DNA of 64,000 bases from Chamaecrista fasciculata (Eukaryota; Streptophyta; Magnoliopsida; Fabales; Fabaceae): assembly GCA_003254925.1 (NCBI GenBank), contig QANZ01044650.1, forward strand, positions 369,521-433,520, given 5' to 3'. The notes beneath the pieces were generated by a model, which had not been told where the DNA came from, ran no database searches, and saw only the letters and a program-made list of their open reading frames with translations. A program made the position numbers and the translations under genes. Below are positions 34,232-45,767 of this stretch, one piece after another (the first letter of the stretch is position 1; each line of letters starts with the position of its first letter).

Positions 34232-35896
34232 AGGGGTTAGGATTTTTAGTGTTTCCCTCTCACAGATGACTTGTCATATGCCATTTGCTTGTAATTAGCT
34301 GATGGCTAGTTTAGCATTATTAAGCCCTGATCTGATCATATCATCACAGAATTGAAATGGCTTTTACTATTTGTAAATTTGTTTGAAAATGGTGGTTTCA
34401 TTTTGTCAATGCATATGATTTTGCTCTCTTTATCTTTTAAACAGGAGAAGGCTGATGTAAATGATGAAACCTAACAGGTTATACGTTGTATCTAATCTAT
34501 CTGACAACTCAATAACACAGTCAAAATAAATGTTAAAGCCCTGCATCTCAATTGTGAAAATGAGGAGAAATCAAAGAGTTAATCCAATTGGGGATGGATG
34601 AACAGGTAAGCACTAAGAAAAATCATATTGAGAATTCATCAATAACATTTTACCAGGTGCGTGGATTAATTAAGCTAATCTAATTCAACTAAGGGTTTCG
34701 AGTACATGACTGGAGGATGCAGCTATGAAAAATAATTGGTGTGAGAATTTTGTTGTTTTAGTGGTCTTATTTGATTTAAATAAAATTATTCTTTGTCTAC
34801 ATCGTTAAAACATATAGACAAAACGAGCTTATAGTTCTTACAAACAAAAAATTACCATGTTCCATGTTTTCAAGAAAGGGATTATCAATGTAGTTATACC
34901 TTTAACTAAACTATAATTACATTCAAATGTGCTAACCACTGTTTTTACATAAAATCAAAAAGCAATTTTAGTTCTTTTCATTCTAATTTTTCTGAAGAAG
35001 CTTCTTTCCCATCACCTGAGTCTCTTACTATGGTTAACCAATTGCAAACAAGTCCTGTGAATGAAATGCTATATGTGCTTTCACCCATAAGTACGATCCT
35101 TAATAGTCTGTGGCAGTTGATACTTCCTTTCAGGAACAAATTAGGAGACAGTGTCATTCATTGAATAAATGGAACAACTGGCTCATGGTATCTGGTAAGC
35201 TTCATAATTTTCACAAATTCAACTCTTTATTTCGTTTGTTTCTGGCTTAAAAGCCGATTAAGAGCGAAAATTCAATGTGTTCGTTTATAACAGCATGTGC
35301 AATGTATGTAAGATGGCATGTTTAGAAGGGAACAATCAGTAAGAATACACTTTAGGTCAAAGTCCATTTCTAGACGTTGACAAATTCTATGTACTTAAGT
35401 GTTTAAGTGCATGCTCTGTGCTCTGGAGTTATGGGGCCATAATTAATGCTGCTCTTTTCATAAAGGTTTTGTTTGTTTGACACTAAAGCATTTAATGCTT
35501 GAGATGGACTAGTCCTATTGAGTATTGTCTAGTAGCATCACATGAGCCTTTTGGGTGTGGCTCACATTTTATCACGCTGTTAATTGTTATGTTTCTCCTC
35601 CTTTCTCAGTTTCGCTGTTGAAGTTTAATTTTCAACCTTCTCTGACTATTTCTGAAGAAATTTGGAGTTTGTATCATCAAAAGTAGGAAAGTGGCCAAGT
35701 GGGCGATAGAAACTTTTGCATAAGTTATGGCCCAATAGCCTTAGTGGCCCAATAGGTAGTAAAACTGCTGCAAGTTCATATAATGCCATGCAACCAAAAG
35801 CACCCAAGTGGTCCATTCAGGCAACATAGTGAACCAATAAGCTACCAACATTCCAATAAAAACTAAATTCCCTAGTGTAACAAGTAACAACTATTG
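34232..35896. other. EXO70E 3' UTR and intergenic sequence
   Basis: The first 200-300 bases are likely 3' UTR. The rest has balanced composition but no recognisable exon; it might include an unspliced or non-coding transcript, with no direct support. Confidence 0.45.
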
Positions 35897-36295
35897 TCAT
35901 TTTTTTGGCCTAAAAAAAACAACTATTGCCATTTTTGACATAAAGACAACCAAATCCAATACACCAACAACGGCAAAATTAAAGGCAACCAGAGAAAAAG
36001 TTAAGCAATCAATTGGGAACCTAAAATGTTCAATTAAGAAAATTGCAATTTCAGTACCCAAGAATCTCAAAACAATAAGAAAAGAAAAACCCATGTACAG
36101 TTTCAAGAACTTGGTGCATCTGAAATGATATAGAAGGACCAAAACGAATGTAACGAGAGTAACAACAACTACGAAAGCCAATGAGTTCAAAAGGAGACCT
36201 ATGGTACGTGGCTATACTGCTAAATGCTAATTGATGGTGAAGAATGATGAGTGATAGACTGATAGTGTGATACTGATACCAAAACCATTTCCACA
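35897..36295 (-). pseudogene. Presenilin pseudogene fragment
   Basis: The minus strand encodes an internal piece of plant presenilin, the catalytic aspartyl protease of gamma-secretase. After LLNSLAFVVVVTLVTF come RCTKFLKLYMGFSF, FRFPIDCLTFSLVAFNF and VFMSKMAIVV, matching transmembrane segments 2-4 in family order. A 97-codon frame is intact at 35897-36190. Upstream, about 36215-36295, a different frame resembles the preceding N-terminal segment (MVLVSVSHYQSI), so a frameshift separates them. The fragment ends in a T-rich/A-rich junction at FFRPKK and a stop. Both catalytic-Asp regions, the remaining membrane segments and the start are absent. The disruption and truncation make it a pseudogene. 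Confidence 0.75.
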
Positions 36296-36322
36296 AGGGC
36301 ACTTGACAAGTGTATAATTAAA

Positions 36323-36952
36323 GGAAAGTCCAATTATTTAGTCCCTATATTTTTCTAAATTTTCAATTTGATCCCTATAGTTTTATTTCTTAAAACTGGT
36401 TCTTATAGTTTTGTAAATGCTTAGGTTTTAATCCTTAATACATCAAATTTTCATTTAAATATTAATTTAGAATTAATTACAATAACAAATAGTGACATGA
36501 AAGTTTAATAAGTAATATCAATTTTAGAGTTTCGACTTGATTTATTTAAATTTTGAAGTTTTAAACTCTACTCGAATCGTGCAATTAGATTTGATGAGTT
36601 TTTTTTTTTCTAAAATGGGAGAGTTTATAATAAGGGTATATTTACAAAATTTTAGACTCAAGATCTTATTTAAACAATACTAAGTCATTTACAAATTACA
36701 ATTCATACTAACCCCAATTGGTTCTTAAATTTTAATATTATCTTTGTTAGTATTAATATTGATATTCAATGAATTAATTTCATATTATTTTTCATATGAT
36801 TTATAAAAAATATTATTATCACATAATTAAGTATTAAGAACTAAAATTTGAAAATCTACAAAGTATAGGACTGATTTTAAGAAAACTAAAATTATAAAGA
36901 TCAAATTAAATAAACAAATTGAGTAAAGTATGGGGATTAAATGATTAGTTCC
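36323..36952. mobile_element. Mutator-like inverted-repeat element
   Basis: Left GGAAAGTCCAATTATTTAGT and right ATGATTAGTTCC are inverted, with TCCCTATA/TATGGGGA modules inside. Flanks ATAATTAAA and ATAGTTGAA match at 7 of 9 positions, consistent with an aged 9-bp duplication. It lies just beyond the presenilin fragment and may have helped break it. Non-coding. Confidence 0.6.
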
Positions 36953-37755
36953 ATAGTTGAATTATTAAACGGCGACGTTACAGGGTAAAAAGGTCAGGAA
37001 ACGAAAAAGGAAATATCTAACCCTTACCGTCAGCATCCAACGGCTATCATTTCCCTCATTTAGAATCAAGGGTTCATAGCCCTTCGAGATTTCCACGAAA
37101 GCCTCTCGCTTCTTGTGAGTGTGAGTCTACATAAACCCATTCCAAAACAAAAATCTTGGTTAGGGTTTTAGCGAAGTCTCCACAAAACCATCAGAGATAC
37201 AGCGAACTGAAGGAAGGTACTATATTGCTTCCCGATTATTCAGTCATTTTATTCTTTCTTTATCTTCATTCTTTTTCTTTTGCTTCGATTTGTTAATCCT
37301 TTCACTGTTATATACTTTTTCGTTTCGAGCAGAGCCACCAATTGATTCGAGTATGATCTGAAACTTTTGTTGCTTTTTTGATCCATTTCTTTCGTATGTT
37401 ATCATGTTTTGTGTATGATGTACTTTCTCGCGTGATTACTTAAACCCCTACACCGGATGAAAAGTTTGAAAACGAAATTCAAGGAGGGGTTCGTGTTAGA
37501 GGCGGCTGTGTGAGATTAACTGATTAAGCATACGCCTTCAAATTTTCAGCTCTTATTTGTGATGAGGGTGGGGAAATGATTGTATCAGTGCGGACCAGGA
37601 GAGGCTAACATTTAAAGTCCAAAATAATTTTGTGAATGTTTACGTTTTTTACTGTTTTTTCAGTGGTTATCATGTGAAACCGATTATCTTTTTTGGGTCA
37701 GCTTGATAGACATGACATTCTCATTAGCCTTTACAATTTGGCGCAGGTTGCGGCA

Positions 37756-39501
37756 ATGGCTTTCTTTGGTAGAGTTGGGAATATACTTAGACAGGCTGCA
37801 AATAAGCAGCTCTGTTCAGAATTACGTTCAACCCCATCTATATTCCAGGCTATACGATGCATGTCTTCAGCTACAAGTACAAAGCTCTTCATAGGAGGTG
37901 AATTTTGTTTACTTTCTCTTTTTTTTTCTCTCAATGAACCCTGTTATGCTTTCTTTCTCAAGGTATGAATTTTCCTGTTGTAGGTTTATCATATAACACT
38001 GATGAGCAAAGTTTGAGGGAAACTTTTGCAAAATATGGTGAAGTAGTTGATGGTAATTAGTTAGAACCTGTGCTTCTGTCTATGTTCTATTAATCTCTTC
38101 AGCATGAAAGTAGTTCTGTGAAAAAATTAATCTCTGTTTTATCTCACATTCTTTGTAGCAAGGATAATTATGGATCGTGATACTGGTAGATCTAGAGGAT
38201 TTGCTTTTGTCACTTTCACTTCGGTCGAGGAGGCCTCAAGTGCCATTCAGGCCTTGGATGGGCAGGTAATGCAGAGTATCTGGCTGCATTGGTTGCTGTA
38301 CTGTGATCTTGTCCATATTTTTCCATTTGTTGAAGCTACAAGTATGCTATTAAATCTGTGAGGCATGCTGCATATGTGATGCAAATTTTATGCACTTAAT
38401 TAGCCGTTGATTGTTTTGTGTTTATTGATATATTTTGCTTTCATCCTATTGCATGTCTTTGGCACATTAATAATTTTAGAAAATATCAGCCATTTAGGAA
38501 TCACTCCTTTAGTTGACTACCATAACAGAGGCTATCAAACATGCCTCCTTTAATCTTCACATAGCACTGTTGGTGATATCATTGTCTCCCTTCTTATTAT
38601 TGCTATTGCTTACAATTTTTTTCAGGATATTCATGGTCGACGTGTTAAGGTGAATTATGCTAATGAAAGGGCTCGTGGATTTGGTGGCGGCGGTGGCGGT
38701 TATGGTGGTTCTTATGGTAATGCTCCCTATGGTGCTGGAGCCGGTGCTGGCTATGGTGGCTCTTATGGTGGTTCTGGTGGATATGGTGGCAATGCTGGCG
38801 GAGGCTATGGTGGTGGTGGATACGGTGGAGGAAGCTATGGATCAGGTGGCAATTTTGGTGCTAGCAGTGGCAATAACTACGCTTCTGACAATTTTGGAAC
38901 TGGAGCTGCTGGTGGTGGTTATGGCAGTAGTGGAGCTGGTTATGCCGGTAGTGGAGCTGGTTATGGCAATGATGGTAACCTTTCAAGTGGAAGCACTTAC
39001 AGCGGTGGAAATAGTGGAGGCTATGGTGGTAACAGTGGAAGTGGAATGAATTATGGGAATGATAGCACCTATGCAAGTGGGAACTCTTATGGTGGTGGCA
39101 GCAGTGGGAGCTTTGGTGTTGCCAGTGGCAGTGGAGGTAGTGATAACTACGGAAGTGCTTCCAGTTTTGGTGCCGGCACTGAAGGAGGCAGTGGCAACTT
39201 TGGCAATGTTGCTGGATTTGGCGGCAGCAGTGACAACTTTGGCGGAAGTGCTTCCAGTTTTGGTGCCGGCACTGAAGGAGGCAGTGGCAACTTTGGTGGT
39301 GGTGCTGGATTTGGCGGCAGCAGTGACAACTTTGGTGGTGCTGCTGGATTTGGCGGCAGCAGCAACAACTTTGGCAGTGCTGCAGATTCTGGCAGCAGCT
39401 TCCGCGGAAGTGGTGAGGATGCTGGAGATAATGGGAACTCGTTAGAGGGAAACTACAGGGACGATGATGATGATACTGGCGATTTTGCCAAGAGGGCCTG
39501 A
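37756..39501 (+). CDS. Mitochondrial glycine-rich RNA-binding protein (GR-RBP/RBG type)
   Basis: A nuclear-encoded RRM protein imported into mitochondria, where this family is linked to RNA processing and editing and cold response. Coding exons 37756-37897, 37984-38052, 38159-38265 and 38626-39501 join in phase to 397 residues. Residues 1-37 are Arg-rich and lack acidic residues near the start (MAFFGRVGNILRQAAN), like a transit peptide. The RRM spans about 42-118 with RNP2 LFIGGL (44-49) and RNP1 RGFAFVTF (83-90). From about 122 to 385 the protein is Gly/Ser/Tyr/Asn-rich low complexity, ending in an acidic DDDDDTGDFAKRA tail. The ATG at 37756 directly follows a 5' UTR intron acceptor (TTGGCGCAG at 37745). 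The Gly-rich region is longer than in the short GRPs of about 150 residues, so it matches the larger GR-RBP3/5 class; the exact paralogue is uncertain. Confidence 0.9.
39151..39336. repeat. Two-copy 93-bp coding minisatellite
   Basis: Tandem units starting GGAAGTGCTTCCAGTTTTGG at 39151 and 39244 encode a duplicated 31-residue stretch (SASSFGAGTEGGSGNFG...) in the Gly-rich domain. Period is a multiple of three, so frame is kept. Confidence 0.85.
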
Positions 39502-40130
39502 AGGATTCTAGTGGGCTTAGTTTTCTTTCACCTGAAGCTGTGTTGGAAATGTCAAATGGGTCTTTGAGCTGCATGCTGGTTTTCTTAGAAGCATATTATT
39601 TCAATCGGAAATACAAAGCTGTCAAGAAAGTTGAGTCCACATTTGTTGTCATTCTCCTAAGAATCGGCCATCTATTATTTTTTGCTTTTTTTATTTAAAT
39701 GAGTTTGTATTTGATCCCATTTAGATCTTTAATTTTAGCTTGTAAATCGAAGCTTGAGGTGAATTGCTGAACAAATAATCTAAAACTAACGAGTATTATA
39801 AGACGAGCCCTTTTTCGACTCATGACCTTTTTGTGTTTCGGTTCCCCTTACGAAACTCTGGTAGGTGATATTTCATATATATGTTCGATTTGGTGGGTTC
39901 AAACTTTTTCAATGGTATAAATTTGGATTTTGAGATGAAGATACCGAATAAAGTATTATATTTATGAATTTTGAGTAACTAAAGTCTAAGATAATTTTGT
40001 CTTGTATTCTGTCAAGTGTCAAGTGAGTTATGAATTATCAATTGTGATGGTGAAATGAGTTTGATAAGAAAAGCCATATGAAAGTGGAGTTTGATAAGAA
40101 AGAAAAATTAAATATCATAGATACTTTATA
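39502..40130. other. 3' UTR and intergenic
   Basis: Likely 3' UTR for about the first 250 bases; then AT-rich sequence without recognised features. Confidence 0.5.
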
Positions 40131-40910
40131 ATAGGCAAAAATACTAATTTCGTCCCCAATGTTTTATATTTTGGTCAATTTTATCCTTTGACAAACTTTT
40201 TTTAATAAATTAATGACATACTATATCCTGTTTTCAAATTTGAGTTAGAATTTGACTTTCTTTTTTTTATTAATATTACATTACATATCATTAGTTACGT
40301 AAATTATGTCGTTAATATTTGGAAGAGTTTGTCTCTTTTAGATGACTTTATTTATGTTTCTTGTTTTTTAGATGGTTGTAGTTTTAGTTGGATCCCTAGA
40401 TCCGCTAATTTGGCAGTTGATCTGCTAGCTTTAGTTGTAAACCCCCCACCTTCGTTAGTTGATATCTTGTCTAGTGTTGCTGTTTATGTTAGGGAGAGAT
40501 TGACTATTTTTACTTTATTTTCGTTTGTATTGTACTTGGCTTTGTCTTACTTTTGAATGAATTATGTTTCAGGCAAAAAAAACTTTTGAATGAATTATGT
40601 TTCAGAAAAAAAAAAAAACTAAAACTTGGCCTATCATTTGACCAATTAAATTATAAAAGAATATGAAGGCAATAGTATTTTTTTTATTTTCCTTTTTAAT
40701 ATTTTACATTTTAATGAATTTTATCTTTTGACTAACTTATTTTAATACATTAATGATAGAATTTATCAATTTTTTTAATCTAAATTAAGATCTGATGTTC
40801 TTTTACTATCATTACTCATATAGAATATGATGTTAATATTTAATTAAAGTAAAAACAAAAGATAAAATAAATCAAAATATAAAATTTAGGAGACAAAATT
40901 GACAAAAAAA
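40131..40910. mobile_element. Decayed inverted-repeat element carrying a LINE insertion
   Basis: Left arm 'TTTCGTCCCCAATGTTTTAT', then ATTTTGGTCAATTTTATCC, pairs with right-arm GATAAAATAAATCAAAATAT and following GAGACAAAATTG. A similar left-arm sequence recurs inside at about 40690-40760 and again at 60150-60240. Boundaries are approximate and no target duplication is visible. Confidence 0.45.
40309..40620 (+). mobile_element. LINE 3' end: RNase H-like tail with poly-A
   Basis: The plus frame reads SLLDDFIYVSCFLDGCSFSW then IPRSANLAVDLLALVVN, the end of the RNase H-like domain found at the C-terminus of plant LINE polyproteins. It is followed by a stop, a duplicated 22-bp motif (ACTTTTGAATGAATTATGTT plus CA) and A-tracts at 40577-40584 and 40606-40618. 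A severely 5'-truncated retrotransposed copy. Confidence 0.72.
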
Positions 40911-41068
40911 AATATTAAAGATAAAACTAAAAATTGTTGTAAAATATCACCCAAGATTGTGAATTTTATTCCCAAGTTATGAATGTAATGACTTTGTTAG
41001 TAGGCGATTTATAAATACCTATTAAAATTTTAGAGATATAACTTAGTTTGATGAGTCCCTCAAACCAG

Positions 41069-41172
41069 TGGGCCTTAATGTAGTCAGTCTCACTCATATG
41101 TCACAGCCCTAGATTTCGGCCCAAACCTAGAAAATTTTACAAATTTATTCCGAACCCTAAAGCCTAAACCCT
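41069..41172 (+). promoter_or_regulatory. RPL4 promoter: site II elements plus telo-box
   Basis: TGGGCC at 41069-41074 and its reverse GGCCCA at 41118-41123 are site II elements. AACCCTA at 41153-41159 and AAACCCT at 41166-41172 are telo-box type. This pairing is the established signature of plant ribosomal protein promoters and sits 50-155 bp before the ATG. Confidence 0.7.
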
Positions 41173-41224
41173 CCATTGTACTTCGCCCATCCTTGTCTTC
41201 TCTGCTTCCCTTCTCCCTACAGCC

Positions 41225-43385
41225 ATGGCCGCCGCGGCTAGACCTCTCGTCTCCGTGCAAGCCCTCGAAGGCGATATGGCCACCGACGCACCTCCAGCTC
41301 TTCCTCTTCCCGACGTCATGAAAGCTCCGATTCGACCAGACGTCGTCAACTTCGTCCACTCCAACATTTCCAACAACAGCCGCCAACCCTACGCCGTCAG
41401 CCGCCGCGCCGGCCACCAGACCTCCGCCGAGTCATGGGGCACCGGTCGCGCCGTCTCTCGTATCCCCCGTGTCCCTGGCGGCGGCACCCACCGCGCCGGC
41501 CAAGCTGCCTTCGGCAACATGTGTCGCGGAGGCCGCATGTTTTCTCCGACCAAGACTTGGCGCCGATGGCACCGTAGGGTTAATAGCACTCAGAAGCGTC
41601 ACGCCGTCGTTTCGGCGATTGCGGCTTCGGCGGTTACGTCTCTTGTTATGGCTCGCGGCCACCGTGTTGAGACGGTGCCGGAGATGCCATTAGTCGTGAG
41701 TGATTCAGCTGAGGGAGTTGAGAAAACGAAGGACGCGATCAAGGTTTTGAAGCAGGTGGGTGCGTTTCCTGATGCTGAGAAGGCAAAAGATAGCCACGCG
41801 ATTCGACCTGGTAAGGGGAAGATGAGGAATCGCAGGTATATTTCTCGAAAGGGTCCTTTGATTGTGTATGGAACTGAAGGAGCTAAAGCGTTGAAGGCGT
41901 TTAGGAATGTTCCTGGTGTTGAAGTTGCGAATGTGGAGAGATTGAATCTGCTGAAGCTTGCTCCTGGTGGGCATCTTGGAAGGTTTATTATTTGGACGAA
42001 ATCAGCTTTTGAGAAGCTGGATTCGATTTATGGGTCGTTTGATAAGCCATCGGAGAAGAAGAAGGGTTACTTGCTTCCGAGGTCCAAGATGGTGAATTCT
42101 GATTTGGCAAGGATTATAAATTCTGATGAGATTCAATCCGTTGTGAGGCCGATTAAGAAGGATGTCAAGAGGGCAACACTGAAGAAGAATCCGCTCAAGA
42201 ATTTGAATGTTATGTTGAAGCTGAATCCATATGCCAAGACGGCTAAGAGGATGGCTCTTCTTGCTGAAGCTGAACGAGTGAAAGCAAAGCAAGAGAAACT
42301 AGATAAGAAGAGGAAGTCTGTCTCTAAGGTGCGTTTTTCTTAATTCCTTGCTTCTGTTTATAACGTTGTGGACTTGTGGTCAATATAGATAATTGAATTT
42401 CTCATTATATATCTGCTTGAAAGTTTTGGTAATAGTGATTGAAGTTAAGCATGAATATATCGTGTAAACTCATGATGCGTTTTATAAAATGTCTCATTCT
42501 GGTAAAATATAATCGTACATGATAGCCAGCAATTTTGTTTAGGTACCCTTGATCCATAATACCCAGGACAACATTTCTCAAATTACAAATGGCAAGTTTC
42601 TGAATTGCCTGAATCATCTTGTGAGGGTTTTTTTTTTGCCCGACTGTGAGGGGTTTTTCACTGTATCCGAAAATTCTACCATTTTAAAGTGAAAGTCTTT
42701 ACCTTACTTGTCATGATTTAGCAGGCTGACACATTATTTAGTCAATTCCAAACAATTTGTTGAAAGTTTGGGGTTTAATACGCATAATTGTTACCATCAA
42801 TTTCGGTGTTATTGATATATCATTTATGTCACATTTGATGATATATCAGTTATTGATATTCACATCCACATTCTTGAAGTATCGATAGTAATAATGTTTT
42901 CTGGTAGGAAATACCTAAGAGTTATCTTTTGCTAAATGTTTCTTATCCTTGTGCTTGGATAACTTTTAGTTTGATCTAGTTTGTCAATGTCATACTATGC
43001 ATGCTACCTTGCTAATGGAACAGCTTGTGTAAAGTCATTAAGATTATATTTTAGGTTGAAAAGAAGACTTGGAAGAAACATGAGATTTGGTTTCTAAATA
43101 ACATTTCTCAGAATTTATGTCTCTCCTTGGTGCCATTGTGCATTTTGAATGTTAATTGCAGCTTGTAACGAGTATTTACTTACAAGGATGACATGACATC
43201 TCTAACTCTTTNNNNNNNNNNNNNNNNNNNTTTTTTTTTTTTTTTTTTTTTTTATAATTGCCCTTTTACAGGAGGACGCTTCTGCTATCAAGGCTGCAGG
43301 AAAGGCTTGGTACCACACCATGATCTCTGATAGTGATTACGCCGAATTTGATAACTTTTCAAAATGGTTGGGTGTTTCCCAGTGA
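41225..43385 (+). CDS. RPL4: 60S ribosomal protein L4 (uL4)
   Basis: Component of the cytosolic large ribosomal subunit whose long loop lines the exit tunnel. Coding exons 41225-42328 and 43272-43385 give 405 residues, the usual length in plants. The N-terminus begins [11 protein letters not shown]. The core has the uL4 hallmarks [20 protein letters not shown], then [18 protein letters not shown] and [19 protein letters not shown] (tunnel-loop region). The C-terminal extension is basic and ends KWLGVSQ with TGA at 43383-43385. The 943-bp intron contains a 19-N gap. GC content of the first half is clearly higher than that of surrounding DNA, as is common for highly expressed genes. The promoter carries site II and telo-box motifs. 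Confidence 0.97.
43212..43230. other. Assembly gap, 19 Ns, in RPL4 intron
   Basis: N run next to a poly-T tract of at least 23 bases; probably an unresolved homopolymer. Coding is not affected. Confidence 0.97.
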
Positions 43386-43741
43386 AGATTTTTTTCATTG
43401 GGTGTCATTTAGATTGTGTTTTGTTGCTATTTTGTTTTGGTCGTCTTACCAAATATTCGAGTTTTGAGATGGTAATGATAGGTGGGAGTATAGCTTTTGG
43501 AATGATAGAGATTTATTTCAGGTTCTTTACTGCCCACCTCTATATTCACATGGTTTCTGGTTATAGAGGGAAGTATTATAGGTTTATAGTAGTTGAACTG
43601 GTATTGAATATTGTCGGATATTTTATATTTCTTGTGCGATAGATGTGCATTTGTCTGAGAGCTTCTCTTTCTTTTGATCCATGTCTGAAGGAAGAAAAGA
43701 AAATTTTCTTGCATAGTTGAAAATTATAATTGCCAAACGAG

Positions 43742-44266
43742 GCCTCCTTTTGGTACAAGGGAAAGCAACTTTCCCATGTAAAATAAGTAAATAACACAGA
43801 TCCCAAAAAATTATTTTGTTTGTTTTAATTTTTAAACCCATGTAAAACTCTTTCCATCGTAAAGGTGATTACAATGAACATGGTACCTTTTTTTTACATC
43901 TGCATTTCAGTTTTACGTAGGGAAAGTGGGGTTAACATAAATTTTGAGTAAAATTGAATTTTGGCCCCAAAATTGAATTTTGGCCGCCAAAATTATATTT
44001 TGACCCCATTGTGTGCCCAAAACTTGAGAAATTATTTTTGGGTAAAATTATATTTTAGCCCCACTGTAAGGTGATAATGAGGGCATTTTAATAATAATAA
44101 TTTTTTTTTTACTTTACTTTCCCATCAATATTTTTTTCATACCAAACAACTTTCAAACCTTTTACCTATTTTACTTTCCCTCCTTTTCCTTTCCCAATGT
44201 AAAGCATTTTACTTTACATTAAAAATATTTGTACCAAACGGAAAAATATTTGTACCAAACGGACCC
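43742..44266. mobile_element. PIF/Harbinger-like MITE downstream of RPL4
   Basis: Termini GCCTCCTTTTGGTAC and GTACCAAACGGACCC are imperfect inverted repeats. GAG flanks both sides (43739-43741 and 44267-44269), a 3-bp duplication. The right end is tandemly duplicated (GTACCAAACGGAAAAATATT twice with one change). Confidence 0.55.
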
Positions 44267-44269
44267 GAG

Positions 44270-45439
44270 TTGTTTGTTTATTTGTTAGGTTGTTAAGCTA
44301 AATACATTAAAAATCTCCTGAAACTTTTCCTTAGAGAAGATTTTTGTGGACACTTGAAATCTGCCGTCTCCCGAACGAAGTTGCTTTTCTAAAACAGATT
44401 ATTCCTAACTTACGAAGTTGGGCCAATAGGAGCATGAAGCTTTAAGTTCCAGTGCAACTTCAGCATTATTTTGCAGTTGAATGTTGGCTTTATATATATT
44501 TACTACCGGATTCTTATTTTTGACACAACTACTTCTTGACAATATTTATAAAATTTAAAGTGTTATCCAGAAGTTATAGCCTCCTTATTTAATCTCTTTC
44601 TACTGTACTCGTAGGAAAGATAGAAATATAAAATAAAAAAAATTTAAACCAATAAAAGCTGACTTAGGGTGTGTTTGGATTAGANGTTAAGAATAATCCG
44701 TAATTTTAAATTTGTAGCAATAAAAAAAATAAAACAAGAGTGATAAGACCAACTTTGTTCATTTAACTGTGAAATGAGCGACCTACTTTCAAAGTTCAAT
44801 TTGACCTTATTTGCTGACTATCCCAATTGGATAAATAAATGACTCGTCAAAAGTAACATGTAACTCGTGACTCATCATCGCATTTGTATTTGAAACGAGA
44901 AAGATATACTACATTCCGTAATGACTAAAACTTTTAGAAAATTTAATGCTTCCTATCATTCATTTGATAATTTTAAATATTAATAAAATCTATACTATAT
45001 ATAGTTATAATTCTAATACACGGGAGAAAATCCAGTAAATTTAATTATTTGAAGTCTAAATACTAGTTAAAAGAGTAAATTAACAATCAAATTTGTCATT
45101 CAATTTTAATTAATATTTTTATAATACTAAATTAAGATATTTGTAACATTTAAACTAAATCATTCATCTAGTTAAAAGAAAGAAATAAACTTTCCCTTGA
45201 AGACTAGATACAACCGTACAACTAACCAACCAAGGGATCATATGCTCAAATGGAAACTGTAATTGAGGACTGATTCTCTAGATTATCCCTCAGATTTTGT
45301 AGAAACTATAGTAATAGGATATCACAATTCAGCAAGTGAGGCTAAAGATCACTCCAATATAGAGCAAGAGGCTTCTAAACCAGGGAAAAGCATTACACTG
45401 ATTTAACAGAAGAGAAGCTGGTAAAAAAAAAAGTGGGAA
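44270..45439. other. Intergenic, AT-rich; truncated element next to an N
   Basis: At 44665-44684 GGGTGTGTTTGGATTAGA looks like the end of a Tourist-type MITE but is cut by a single N at 44685. No gene is seen. Confidence 0.45.
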
Positions 45440-45692
45440 GGGAATGCCTATTTTTTAGTCCTTAAATTTGTCCCAAGATCAAGATTTAGTCCATAAATAT
45501 TAGAAATATACTAATTGATCTCTAATTTTTTTTATATAAACATCAACTATTTAATCCCCATATATAATATTTTAGGAACTAAATAGTCAACATTTATAAA
45601 CAAATTCGAAACCAGAAAAATATATTTCTAATATTCAAGAAATAAAGCATAATTTTAATGACAACTTGTGGAACTAAAAAATAAGTTTTCTC
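45440..45692. mobile_element. Small inverted-repeat element
   Basis: Left GGAATGCCTATTTTTTAGTC and right GAACTAAAAAATAAGTTTTC are inverted; internal arms carry 'TTAGTCC' modules. It lies just 75 bp past the stop codon of the POLAR-like gene and may form part of its 3' UTR. Confidence 0.5.
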
Positions 45693-45767
45693 AAACTCAA
45701 AAAAAGGGAACTCTGCCGTATTAGTGTAACTCTATTCTATTCGTAGCCACTGAATACTTACTTTATA

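Noticed and set aside
38861-39574. Long minus-strand open frame (237 codons, His/Cys/Gln-rich) opposite the RRM gene
   Set aside because: It is the mirror of the Gly/Ser codon-rich coding exon; low-complexity composition and no motifs. The plus strand has the RRM and phase-consistent exons.
41389-41974. Several minus-strand open frames within RPL4
   Set aside because: They follow from the high GC of RPL4 exon 1; RPL4 itself is unmistakable on the plus strand.
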